Source: Thalassospira sp. MCCC 1A01428 (GTDB lineage: Bacteria > Pseudomonadota > Alphaproteobacteria > Rhodospirillales > Thalassospiraceae). Taken from it: a DNA stretch of 64,000 nt. Each line of letters opens with the position of its first letter. The first letter of the stretch is position 1. The position numbers and the translations under genes were made by a program. The notes under the pieces are model-generated. The model had not been told where the DNA came from and ran no database searches. It saw only the letters and a program-made list of their open reading frames with translations. Positions 19,775 to 27,748 of this stretch are shown here, piece after piece. The DNA is taken from NCBI RefSeq assembly GCF_002115825.1, contig NZ_JFJZ01000010.1, positions 1 through 64,000 on the forward strand, in the 5' to 3' direction.

Positions 19775-20086
19775 ATGATCCGCCATATTGTTCTGGTTAA
19801 TTTCAAACCTGATACCAGCGAAAAAACAATTCAAAACCTGTTTGATCGCCTGGCAGCACTCCGCGACCAGCTACCCGGCATGCGCGACTTCGATGCCAGC
19901 CCGTCTGTCAGCCCCGAAAACCTGGAACAGGGTTTCAACCACGGCATCTGCGTTGATTTTGTGGATGAAGCTGCACGCGACGCCTATCTGGTTCTGCCCG
20001 ACCACAAGGCACTGGGGGGAGAACTGGTTGGTCTCGCCGAAGGCGGCATTAAAGGGCTTGTGGTGTTTGATTTGAAACTGGGCTGA
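19775..20086 (+). CDS. Dabb (stress-responsive alpha/beta barrel) domain protein
   Basis: This 103-residue protein begins MIRHIVLVNFKPDTSEKT, the standard start of Dabb dimeric ferredoxin-like barrels, and has the family's His in DHKALGGEL. Members are small cytoplasmic proteins; some bind or cyclise small substrates, most are uncharacterised. The ATG follows AAGGAAG; a longer reading frame from 19685 overlaps the leader and is not supported. It lies 94 bases after the exporter operon and may be co-transcribed. Role unknown. Confidence 0.82.
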   Translation: MIRHIVLVNFKPDTSEKTIQNLFDRLAALRDQLPGMRDFDASPSVSPENLEQGFNHGICVDFVDEAARDAYLVLPDHKALGGELVGLAEGGIKGLVVFDLKLG

Positions 20087-20670
20087 TAACAATACCGCAA
20101 TCAACCCACAAACACATTGCGGCGACGATTTTCAACAACGTTCCGGGCAAGGCAAACCGGCAATTTATGTCCTGATTGCATCATGCCCACCCAGCGCTGG
20201 TACAAGCTATGAAACCGATACTAAAACGGTCCAGCTTAACCCGGGACCATCCCTGAACGCTGCGTCAGGTGCCGATAAAATGGCCGGTTTTGGCAGTGCC
20301 CGGAACTTGATCATGATGTTCCCGCGCCCACCATGCCAAACCATGGCGTTTCAACGGACTATCGTATTCAATGAGCCGCGGTTAGCCGCTTGGAACCTGA
20401 ATGTCACCATGGTCAATAAATGATCCGCGATTTCGAGGATGCCATTGCGAAAACGGCACAGCCTGACTTACCAAAAACCAGGATAGCGCCAAAACGGCCA
20501 TCAAGCCGCTTTAAATATCTTCAGGGCACAAATGCAAATCAACGCGGTCTGGCCAATTAGGTCAGGCCGCCTTTTTCTGTGAACTCTTGAACGGATTACG
20601 CGATGACAGCCAGAAAGGCTTATAAAACGGCCGCGCAATGGCACCCGATCAACTTGTAGCCTTTGTAATG
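20087..20670. other. 584-base region without a recognisable gene
   Basis: I see no convincing coding frame, only short frames up to about 47 codons with no ribosome site. The region ends in a strong plus-strand terminator (20544-20576) more than 450 bases after the last gene, so an unannotated transcript or a decayed gene is possible. A small stem CGGC-catcaa-GCCG lies near 20497-20512. Confidence 0.4.
20544..20576 (+). terminator. Strong intrinsic terminator with no obvious gene upstream
   Basis: GCGGTCTGGCC (20544-20554) pairs with GGTCAGGCCGC (20560-20570) through 11 positions including G-T pairs, with a 5-base loop and a five-T tract. It may end the Dabb transcript or an unrecognised RNA. 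Confidence 0.75.
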
Positions 20671-20931
20671 TCAGCCATGGCGCAGCTTAAAGCCCAGGAT
20701 AGTAGCCGCAAGCAGGAAGGTCAGCCCATTGGAAATGATCACGGGCCAGTCACCGTTGAGCAGACCATAGACAAACCACAGCGCGATGCCGGTACATAAT
20801 ACCAAAAACATGCCCAGCGATATGTCTGCAGTTGATCGGGTGCGCCATGTGCGCAGGACTTGCGGCAAAAAAGCCAGCGTCGTCATGCTGCCTGCCAGAA
20901 GGCCCAAAACCGTTTCAAATGGTAACCCCAT
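20671..20931 (-). CDS. SemiSWEET family sugar transporter
   Basis: This 86-residue protein has three hydrophobic helices forming one MtN3/SWEET half-unit, with the family signature FLPQVLRTWRTRSTADIS (PQ motif near 24) and SLGMFLVLCTGIALWFVYG. SemiSWEETs work as homodimers that let sugars equilibrate across the membrane. The ATG at 20931 is chosen because AGGAG lies seven bases upstream and gives the family's standard length; an ATG at 20946 adds five residues. It stands alone, with tRNA genes upstream on the same strand. Sugar unknown. Confidence 0.87.
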   Translation of the reverse strand: MGLPFETVLGLLAGSMTTLAFLPQVLRTWRTRSTADISLGMFLVLCTGIALWFVYGLLNGDWPVIISNGLTFLLAATILGFKLRHG

Positions 20932-21094
20932 AGCATGCTCCTGCATCACGAAAGCAACCTGTCACTTGAATGCATTCAACACACAATCTGCACGCTTTCA
21001 AGTCAGAAAAAGTTCAATCCATAAAATTTCAAAAAATTATGAAAAAACAGGGCATTAGGGAAACGGGAAAAGGGACAGGAACGGCCCGGATGCA

Positions 21095-21121
21095 CAAAAC
21101 CCCGCCAAACGGGCGGGGTTG
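21095..21121 (-). terminator. Rho-independent terminator of the tRNA-Val pair
   Basis: On the minus strand AACCCCGCC and GGCGGGGTTTT form a nine-pair stem around a short loop, immediately after the second tRNA. Confidence 0.8.
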
Positions 21122-21124
21122 GAA

Positions 21125-21201
21125 TGGTGGGCCTAACAAGACTCGAACTTGTGACCTCTCGCATGTCAAGCGAACGCTCTAACCAACTGAGCTATAGGCC
21201 C
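21125..21201 (-). tRNA. tRNA-Val (GAC)
   Basis: The minus strand folds into a full cloverleaf: acceptor GGGCCTA/TAGGCCC, D arm GCTC...GAGC, anticodon stem TTCGC/GCGAG with loop TTGACAT, anticodon GAC (Val codons GUC/GUU), T loop TTCGAGT, and an encoded CCA end. It is the downstream copy of two identical genes, 15 bases from its twin. Confidence 0.95.
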
Positions 21202-21216
21202 TTATATGTGCGAAGA

Positions 21217-21293
21217 TGGTGGGCCTAACAAGACTCGAACTTGTGACCTCTCGCATGTCAAGCGAACGCTCTAACCAACTGAGCTATAGGCCC
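21217..21293 (-). tRNA. tRNA-Val (GAC), second identical copy
   Basis: The sequence is base-for-base identical to the copy at 21125-21201, including the encoded CCA. It is the first transcribed of the pair. The tandem arrangement with a single terminator downstream suggests one precursor transcript. Confidence 0.95.
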
Positions 21294-21499
21294 ATCTTGC
21301 CATCTTCCGTTTGCCGCAATATGGTTACTTGCTAAAATGCTTTAGCGTTGTTTCTTGCGGCGCAGCGGTATTTAGCCCAAGGCTTGCAAAGGTGCAACCC
21401 CCCATTTGGCTTTTTGCAAAAAAATCTTCATGATAAGAGAATGCCTCGCCCGATTTGCACCATGTTGGTGCCCCTGACAGCCCGTGCGACGAAAGCCAC

Positions 21500-22369
21500 A
21501 TGAACCTGATGCCACCTGAACAAAGCACCAGCACCCCGGCGACTGTTTTTTTGCCGCAACAACAGACCCTCCCTGTGGTCTTTGCATCCCCTCATTCCGG
21601 TCGGGCCTATCCCGATGATTTGGTGTCGCAAGCGCGAATCGATGCTTTTGCCCTTCGTGCATCGGAAGATGCCTTTGTTGACCGGCTGTTTGCCGCGGCC
21701 CCCCAAAGCGGCGCACCACTTCTATGTGCCAATTTTCCCCGTGCCTATGTCGATGTTAATCGTGGCGCGCTGGAACTTGACCCCCGCATGTTTGACGGTG
21801 AACTCCCCGACGATGCAGATATACATTCAATGCGCGCCCTGTCCGGGCTTGGGTCGATCCCGCGTGTGGTCAGTGGCGGGGTGGAAATTTACAAAAGCCG
21901 CTTGCCAATTACGGATGCGTTGCAACGTATCGATGCCTGTTACACCCCCTACCACACCGCCCTGCAAAAGCTGATCGACACCACGCGTGACCAGTTTGGT
22001 TATTGTATCCTGATCGATTGTCATTCGATGCCTGGCGATTCGATGGATTCCACACAGTCTCCGGTTGAACTGGTCCTGGGGGATTGTTACGGACGATCCT
22101 GCCACCCGACATTAACCCGTTTTGTCAGCGAATGTTTTCGCGACATGGGCTATCACCCGGCCTATAACGACCCCTACGCGGGCGGTTATTGCACCCGCCA
22201 CTACGGGCAGCCTGACCAGCACGTCCACACCCTGCAAATCGAAATTAACCGCGCCCTGTATATGGAAGAAGAAACCCTGACACCCCATCGCGGTTTCACT
22301 GTTCTGCGCGATCAGATGAGCAAACTTATCGACACCTTTCACCAGTTCGACGGGAGCCCCCTGGAATGA
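21500..22369 (+). CDS. N-formylglutamate amidohydrolase family protein
   Basis: This 289-residue protein belongs to the FGase family (zinc-dependent), which releases formate from N-formyl-L-glutamate in histidine breakdown or acts on related N-acyl substrates. It has the N-terminal SPHSGRAYP, then RASEDAFVDRLF, FPRAYVDVNR, the metal-binding IDCHSMPG and the C-terminal EINRALYM. No other hut gene is nearby. The ATG at 21500 has only a weak ribosome site (GAAAG); 21509 is the alternative. The stop overlaps the next start (ATGA), so it is coupled to the GNAT gene. Confidence 0.85.
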   Translation: MNLMPPEQSTSTPATVFLPQQQTLPVVFASPHSGRAYPDDLVSQARIDAFALRASEDAFVDRLFAAAPQSGAPLLCANFPRAYVDVNRGALELDPRMFDGELPDDADIHSMRALSGLGSIPRVVSGGVEIYKSRLPITDALQRIDACYTPYHTALQKLIDTTRDQFGYCILIDCHSMPGDSMDSTQSPVELVLGDCYGRSCHPTLTRFVSECFRDMGYHPAYNDPYAGGYCTRHYGQPDQHVHTLQIEINRALYMEEETLTPHRGFTVLRDQMSKLIDTFHQFDGSPLE

Positions 22370-22956
22370 CCGCCGCCACCACCGATCATAAACTGGGCGA
22401 TTTGCTGATCCGGGATGCCCGGCCCGATGACTTTGCCCGCATCACCGAAATTTATGGCCACCATGTGCTGCATGGTCTTGCCTCGTTCGAGGAACGCGCC
22501 CCCGAAATTGCCGAACTGACGGCACGCTGGCAGCATGTGCGCGAACGCGGCTTGCCCTATCTCATCGCCGAAATTGACGGCAATGTCGAAGGCTTCGCCT
22601 ATGCCGGCGCCTATCGCCCCCGCCCGGCCTATCGCTTCACCGTCGAGGATACCATTTACATCGCGCCAGAAATTGTCGGCAAAGGGGCCGGGCGTGCCCT
22701 GTTGTCAGAACTGATCACGCGCTGTACCGCCCTGGAATACCGCCAGATGGTCGCCATTATTGGCGATTCCGCAAATGTTGCCTCCATCGGCCTTCATGCC
22801 CGGCTTGGCTTTCGGGTGGCGGGAACGTTACAGTCGGCGGGCTATAAACTGGGCCGCTGGGTCGATAGCGTGATCATGCAGCGCGGCCTTGGCGACGGCG
22901 ATGGCACCATCCCCGAGATGGATCCCCGAACAACACCTCCCCCAAACACGCCATGA
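22366..22956 (+). CDS. GNAT N-acetyltransferase, phosphinothricin/methionine sulfoximine acetyltransferase type
   Basis: This 196-residue GNAT protein matches the Pat/YncA (MnaT) subfamily: LIRDARPDDFARITEIYGHHV at the start, acetyl-CoA binding region IVGKGAGRALLSELI (Q/RxxGxG/A form) and SIGLHARLGFRVAGTL near the end. Members acetylate phosphinothricin, methionine sulfoximine/sulfone or similar amino acids. A proline-rich tail (DPRTTPPPNTP) is unusual and non-conserved. It overlaps the formylglutamate amidohydrolase by four bases, suggesting linked handling of N-acylated amino acids. No terminator was seen after it. Confidence 0.85.
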   Translation: MTAATTDHKLGDLLIRDARPDDFARITEIYGHHVLHGLASFEERAPEIAELTARWQHVRERGLPYLIAEIDGNVEGFAYAGAYRPRPAYRFTVEDTIYIAPEIVGKGAGRALLSELITRCTALEYRQMVAIIGDSANVASIGLHARLGFRVAGTLQSAGYKLGRWVDSVIMQRGLGDGDGTIPEMDPRTTPPPNTP

Positions 22957-23094
22957 TAAAGCGGACAAGTCGCGTAATTACCGCCACTTACACCGCAACG
23001 CACAAAACGATAACGGGATTTTTTCCGGAGCCCGAATAGCACCCAAATTGTGCCACGCCACAATCAAAAACGCTGAAAACCCCAGATTCCAGAC

Positions 23095-23200
23095 AAAAAA
23101 AAGGCCGCCTATGACAGCGGCCCAAGTCTAGGGAGGAAACGTCCAAGAAACGAGCGAACTAGTCGCTCGCCGGAATGCGCTACGTCCTACCGCAGCGCAC
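23095..23200 (-). ncRNA. mmgR: Small regulatory RNA of the alpha-r8/mmgR (Rfam suhB) type
   Basis: The minus strand shows, 5' to 3': stem GCGCTGCG/CGTAGCGC (23177-23198), stem CGAGCGA/TCGCTCG (23151-23169), an unpaired 10-mer UUUCCUCCCU (complement of 23130-23139), and a terminator stem GGCCGC/GCGGCC (23103-23122) with eight Us. This architecture and the exact 10-mer match what I know of the alpha-r8 family, whose Sinorhizobium member MmgR binds Hfq and limits polyhydroxybutyrate accumulation. The CCUCCC core can pair with ribosome-binding sites. The 5' end is placed from the promoter and is approximate. Family assignment is from memory of the motif. Confidence 0.75.
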
Positions 23201-23206
23201 AAATGG

Positions 23207-23235
23207 AGAATAGCCAGATCCTCGCTGCCTTGCAA
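23207..23235 (-). promoter_or_regulatory. Promoter of the alpha-r8-type small RNA
   Basis: On the minus strand TTGCAA (23230-23235) and TATTCT (23207-23212) are separated by exactly 17 bases, a sigma70-like spacing, which predicts a transcript start near 23200 just before the first stem. Confidence 0.55.
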
Positions 23236-24009
23236 CATGTTTCTGTCTATTTTTTTATCATTAAAATTTATGCTGTTTTTTTGACCAAAATTTCACAGGA
23301 CTGACACTTTTTCGATCCGCAGATGCCGCAAATTGTGGCACTTGGTCAGCAAACCTGTCCAAATTTTCAAAAGAATCGGGGCCGAATCGCCAGCATTAAT
23401 TCGGGCGAAATTTTCAATTTCCCATTCTTAATGTCGGAAAACGAAGATTCTATCGCCTCGGCATCGTCAAATTTTCTGAAAATCGGTAACTCAACGCCAC
23501 ATCATAACGTGCTCAGCTCATGATCAGGTGTTCCTGCACCGTGCAAAGCCCTTAAACAAAGCACAGAACAGAAAAAGCTACACCCGGGCACCAGGGGCAC
23601 AATAGCTGCAATGACAAACACCTGCACCTTCACCAGCACAACCAAACACACCGCACGTCACGACAAGAAGGATGTAAACACGCGACATCAAGCCCGAAGC
23701 CATCTAATCGTTCCCGCCTCTGCGTACCGATCCGATAGTGCCTTCCCCCAATTCACCATACCCCCAAGCCGCTTATGGCATTGAAGCCATAAGAACTGCA
23801 GAAACAGCAGGCGATGCTTTATGTTGGTTATGCAGCACCACAAAATTTCAAAATGACAGGAAATTGCACGGTCGGGGCCGGGGCTAGAGCCATGATCATG
23901 GCCAGCAGATTCTTGCCCCTTAAAACCGGATTTGATCTGGGAACGTCACGCGTTCCAAACAAGGTGCTATCCCCGAACCTGCGGCCAGAAATTTGTGGAT
24001 ATGGCAAAA

Positions 24010-25236
24010 TCAGGAAATGATTGTTCCGACAGATAATGACGGTTCGCAGGCCGGGTGCAAAATCACAGTCGCCCCGGTCCCTTCAGGCCGGGCGGGGCGC
24101 GAAACGATGCGGGAAATTCCCATACCGTCTGTTTCCTGATCTTTTTTAATTTCATACATACGCTGATCCGCCAGATCAACCAGCGTATGGGGATCTTCTA
24201 TTTTGTCTTCAATACGCTCGGCAATGCCGACGCTACAATGCTGACGCCCCCCGTCAGGAAGCTCTGTTAGGCCATCTTCAACAACACGACGCATCACTTC
24301 GCGCGCCTGTGCCGTGCTAAGACCCGGCAGCAGGACCAAAAATTCCTCTCCGCCCCACCGTACAACTACATCGCCACGGCGCAGCCCCTCAACCAGGCTT
24401 TCACCACTTTTGGCCAGAATACGATCCCCGCGGTCATGACCGAACTGGTCGTTCACCTGTTTGAAATTATCCAGATCGACAAATGCAATTGCAAACGGGC
24501 GGCAATTACGCCGGGCGGCTTCAAACCCCAAAAACAGCATTTCGCTGCCAAACCCACGGCTATACGCCCCTGTCAGGGGGTCCTGCGCAATTTGCTGAAT
24601 ATTGATAATGGTTCGGTGTAACTGCAACAATGCCGATAGTGCCGCCGTCATCGTCATAACCAGAAAAAGCACCCGGGTGGACATTAACCCGGCATCCACC
24701 GCACCCGTGGTATCGGGCAGCAACCCCGAAACATCAAGTGCCGCAGGAATAGCCAGAAAAGCGCAAACCTCAAGCAGGGAGAGGGGCATTGCGGCAAGCA
24801 ACATCCCCATTGCCAGCAACAATAACGAATGGGTCATTACCGACGCGGCCGATGCGGCAGGATCGGCCAGTGACAGGCCAAACAGCACCCCGGCAGACAC
24901 CATTAAAAGGGCAAAGGGCAATAAAGGCATCTTGCGCCGCAACCGCGAACCAAAGCGCCCGTCAAGAACCACCCAAAATGCCACCAGCACAACAACCAGT
25001 CGTGACACATTTAAAACATTGGCAGAAAACAACGTTTCATAGGTGCCGTCCCATAACGGTGCGCAAAACAGAAACAGCAGAACAAAACCCGCTGCCAGCC
25101 GCCCGGTATGGCGTAAAATTTCCGAACGCCGCAAACGCAAGGCATCATTATGGAAAAAAGGTATGACAAGATCGCGACAATCATATCGCAATCGCCCTCG
25201 AAGGGAAGACGCCAAAGGATATTTCGAGGCTGGCAC
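24010..25236 (-). CDS. Membrane diguanylate cyclase (GGDEF)
   Basis: This roughly 408-residue protein has six hydrophobic helices (about 45-210) followed by a GGDEF domain (about 225-375) with DPLTGAYSR at its start, VDLDNFKQVNDQFGHDRGD, active site GGEEF near 294 and an intact RxxD inhibitory site (RRGD) five residues before it. It should make cyclic di-GMP and be product-inhibited. No ATG exists before the first helix; GTG at 25236 follows GGAG by seven bases and is chosen over TTG at 25239. The sensed signal is unknown. It is monocistronic. Confidence 0.85.
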   Translation of the reverse strand: MPASKYPLASSLRGRLRYDCRDLVIPFFHNDALRLRRSEILRHTGRLAAGFVLLFLFCAPLWDGTYETLFSANVLNVSRLVVVLVAFWVVLDGRFGSRLRRKMPLLPFALLMVSAGVLFGLSLADPAASAASVMTHSLLLLAMGMLLAAMPLSLLEVCAFLAIPAALDVSGLLPDTTGAVDAGLMSTRVLFLVMTMTAALSALLQLHRTIINIQQIAQDPLTGAYSRGFGSEMLFLGFEAARRNCRPFAIAFVDLDNFKQVNDQFGHDRGDRILAKSGESLVEGLRRGDVVVRWGGEEFLVLLPGLSTAQAREVMRRVVEDGLTELPDGGRQHCSVGIAERIEDKIEDPHTLVDLADQRMYEIKKDQETDGMGISRIVSRPARPEGTGATVILHPACEPSLSVGTIIS

Positions 25237-25440
25237 CAAGGGGCTCCGTCACCTATTTCGACCAGGAGCACCCAGCGCCCCGGAAATTCGAAGCTATCCT
25301 CACCTTATAATTGCGAAATGACAACTATCCATAAGAGCAGCAAATTCGCAATAAAAGTAAATTGGCAGCAAATTTTCGGAATTATTATGAATATAAGCGG
25401 CATATTATACGCAATATTTAGTGGTAAATGCCAAAATGAC

Positions 25441-25468
25441 AAAGGGGCAGTTTTGCAACTGCCCCTTT
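25441..25468 (-). terminator. Terminator of the dgcN-dgcA operon
   Basis: A perfect 12-bp stem (AAAGGGGCAGTT, 25441-25452, with AACTGCCCCTTT, 25457-25468) and TTGC loop lies 45 bases beyond the dgcA stop. It is symmetrical and may work in both directions. Confidence 0.8.
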
Positions 25469-25513
25469 ATTCATCATCTGCACTGACAAAGAACTGACAT
25501 CACACCTGTCAGA

Positions 25514-26500
25514 TCATCCCCAAAGATTTACATCCGGCAATGCCATCACACCTTTGGTAAATTCAATGCCATCGTCGCGATCTTTTGCCATCCAGAGCGG
25601 CCCGTCCAGGTCAACAATGCGGGCTTTTGCGGCCACCACCATGGCAGGTGCCATCGCAAGCGATGTTCCAACCATACAGCCCACCATCAATTGCATCCCC
25701 GCCTCGAGGGCAGCATCGGCAAGTTCAAGTGCGCCGGTAAGACCGCCGGTTTTATCGATCTTGATATTGATCATGTCATAAAGCCGGGCCAGACGCGGAA
25801 TATCGGCCACAGTATGAACCGATTCATCCGCGCACAGCAAAACCGGGCAATCAATATCAACCAGCCCGTCGTCATTGCCCGCAGGCAAGGGCTGTTCGAT
25901 CATTTCGACACCCAGCGCATCAAGCTCGGCCCCGATATCGCGCAACAGCTCGATTGACCAGGCCTCGTTGGCATCAACAATCAAACGCGATGTCGGCGCG
26001 CCTTCACGCACGGCCCGCACCGTTTCCAGCACGTTCTCACCGTTCAGCTTTAACTTCAAAAGCGGCGCGGATGCCGCTTTTTTGGCTGCTTCACGCATCG
26101 CATCAGGGGTATCAAGGCTTAACGTTTCTGCCGTAACCAGCCCTTCGGGCGCCGGGGTTTCAAGCCCGGGCAAATCCCAGACCCGGCGGCCGAAACGTTT
26201 GGCTTCCAGGTCCCAATAGGCACAGTCAACCGCATTGCGCGCGGCCCCGGCCTTCATTGCATCTTGCAATTCCGTCCGTGTCATACCGCGATCAAGCGCA
26301 TCTGCCTGTGCCGTGATATCGGCAATCACCTGATCAATCGACTCGCCATAACGGGCATAGGGAACACATTCCCCGCGCCCGCTAAATTCCCCATCACTGA
26401 GGGTAACAACCACCACTTCTGCCTGGGTTTTCGCCCCGCGTGAAATTTTAAAGGCTGATCGTAGCGGCCAGACTTCGGATGTGACGCTTAATTTCGGCAC
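25514..26500 (-). CDS. dgcA: Enolase-superfamily racemase/epimerase, DgcA-like (N-acetyl-D-glutamate racemase or dipeptide epimerase)
   Basis: This 328-residue protein is a muconate-lactonising/dipeptide-epimerase-type enolase member: KLKLN (catalytic Lys pair), metal ligands in VDANEAW, MIEQPLP and CADESVH, and the opposite-face lysine in INIKIDKTGG. In the D-glutamate route reported for marine bacteria, DgcN acetylates D-Glu and DgcA racemises N-acetyl-D-Glu to the L form. The adjacent DUF1611 gene is why DgcA is preferred over L-Ala-D/L-Glu epimerase. GTG at 26500 follows AGGAG and lies one base after the dgcN stop, so the pair is coupled. Confidence 0.8.
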   Translation of the reverse strand: MPKLSVTSEVWPLRSAFKISRGAKTQAEVVVVTLSDGEFSGRGECVPYARYGESIDQVIADITAQADALDRGMTRTELQDAMKAGAARNAVDCAYWDLEAKRFGRRVWDLPGLETPAPEGLVTAETLSLDTPDAMREAAKKAASAPLLKLKLNGENVLETVRAVREGAPTSRLIVDANEAWSIELLRDIGAELDALGVEMIEQPLPAGNDDGLVDIDCPVLLCADESVHTVADIPRLARLYDMINIKIDKTGGLTGALELADAALEAGMQLMVGCMVGTSLAMAPAMVVAAKARIVDLDGPLWMAKDRDDGIEFTKGVMALPDVNLWG

Positions 26501-26501
26501 A

Positions 26502-27506
26502 TCAGATCTCCTGCAGTTTATCGACAATCGGGGCAACGCCGTTGCGCACCGGATCCACACACGGCAGGCCAAATTCAGCCGACACGTCCGCCATCAGCTT
26601 TTTTGCCGCCGCGTCATCTAAGGCCTTGGTGTTAATGGCAAACCCCACCACCACACAATCGGGGTTGGTCAGGCGCGCATGCATCAGGTTAACTTCCAGC
26701 GTGGTTTTCAAATCCGGCAGGGAATAACCGGGCAAACCGCGCATATGAGTACGAGTCGGCTCGTGGCACACCACCAGGGCATCAGCCTGGGAGCCATGCA
26801 ACAGGCCCATGGAAACGCCCGCAAACGAGGCATGGAACAGGCTGCCCTGCCCTTCGACAACATCCCAGTGATCCGCATCATTGGCCGGAGCAATGGTTTC
26901 AACAGCACCGGAAATAAAATCGGAAATCACCGCATCAACCGAAATGCCTTCGCCGGCAATGAAAATGCCTGTCTGCCCGGTGGCGCGGAAGGTCGATTTA
27001 ATGCCGCGCTTTTTCATTTCTTCTTCAATAGCCAGGGCGGTATACATTTTACCAACCGAGCAATCGGTGCCAACGGCCAAAACGCGCTTGCCGCTACGCT
27101 TTTCGCCATTGCCAATCGGCAATTTTCCGCTGAAGTGACGCACGTCAAACAGCGAAACGCCCTTGGCTGCGGCGGCTTCAACCAGCTCGGGGATCGTGCT
27201 CAGCTTGGTGTGCAAACCATTGGCAATGTCCATACCGGCGTCAATCGCGGCCAACAGGGTTTCCATCCATGCCGGTCCGATAATACCACCACGGTTGGCA
27301 ACGCCCAGAACCAGGGTTTTCACACCCGCTTCGCGGGCTTCGGCAATGGTCATATCTGGCAGGCCAAGGTCGGCATGGCAGTTTTCCAAACGCAATTGGC
27401 CCTTGCACCATTCCGGGCGCCATTGTTTGATGCCAATGGCGGTCTTCGCGGCCAGTTCATCCGGGGCATCGCCAAGAAACATTAGATAGGGATGTTCGAT
27501 TTTCAT
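26502..27506 (-). CDS. dgcN: DUF1611 family protein, DgcN-like (D-glutamate N-acetyltransferase)
   Basis: The 334-residue protein is a DUF1611 member with an N-terminal domain (about 1-135) and a P-loop-like C-terminal domain starting VLAVGTDCSVGKMYTALAI near 145. It also contains FRATGQTGIFIAGEGI and VVEGQGSLFHASFAG. DUF1611 proteins linked to DgcA were shown in marine bacteria to acetylate D-glutamate. The start is strongly supported by AGGAGG six bases upstream. It is first in a two-gene operon with dgcA and divergent from a glutamine synthetase homologue, which fits use of D-Glu from peptidoglycan or seawater as nitrogen. Acetyl transfer is inferred. Confidence 0.82.
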   Translation of the reverse strand: MKIEHPYLMFLGDAPDELAAKTAIGIKQWRPEWCKGQLRLENCHADLGLPDMTIAEAREAGVKTLVLGVANRGGIIGPAWMETLLAAIDAGMDIANGLHTKLSTIPELVEAAAAKGVSLFDVRHFSGKLPIGNGEKRSGKRVLAVGTDCSVGKMYTALAIEEEMKKRGIKSTFRATGQTGIFIAGEGISVDAVISDFISGAVETIAPANDADHWDVVEGQGSLFHASFAGVSMGLLHGSQADALVVCHEPTRTHMRGLPGYSLPDLKTTLEVNLMHARLTNPDCVVVGFAINTKALDDAAAKKLMADVSAEFGLPCVDPVRNGVAPIVDKLQEI

Positions 27507-27748
27507 TCTTTACCTCCTTGACCAGCACACAAGCGCTGAACTTATAATCTGAAAGCGACTATAGCCTGAATAGGACGTTTCCTGCCAGTTTTACTCTTGG
27601 GTCATATTCGGCTATATCGTTAGATGTTCGCATTGAATTCGGAAAAACGCATAAAAAACCGAAATTTATTCGATCATTTGCCAACTTAAACACAGTTTGT
27701 TGTAAAGGACGCCGGTAAAAACCGGTAAAAAAGCAATAAACTGCAATT

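Larger units (their letters stand above)
22957..24009. other. Long intergenic region containing a small RNA
   Basis: Apart from the minus-strand small RNA at 23095-23200 and its promoter, I find no convincing gene in these 1053 bases. The reading frame at 23814-24020 has no ribosome site and no recognisable content. The stretch 23240-24009 holds several short palindromes (for example TGCAC-c-GTGCA near 23535) of unknown meaning. Confidence 0.45.

Noticed and set aside
23095..23200. 6S RNA or signal recognition particle RNA for the 23.1-kb transcript
   Set aside because: 6S RNA is one long imperfect hairpin and SRP RNA has a conserved GGAA tetraloop helix; this RNA has separate short stems and the UUUCCUCCCU motif instead.
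23814..24020. 68-codon frame downstream of the small RNA
   Set aside because: No ribosome site and no recognisable features; it overlaps the end of the diguanylate cyclase gene on the other strand.
26679..27485. 268-codon frame opposite dgcN
   Set aside because: It mirrors the dgcN coding region, with low-complexity Gly/Asn/Phe/Gln-rich content typical of antisense frames.
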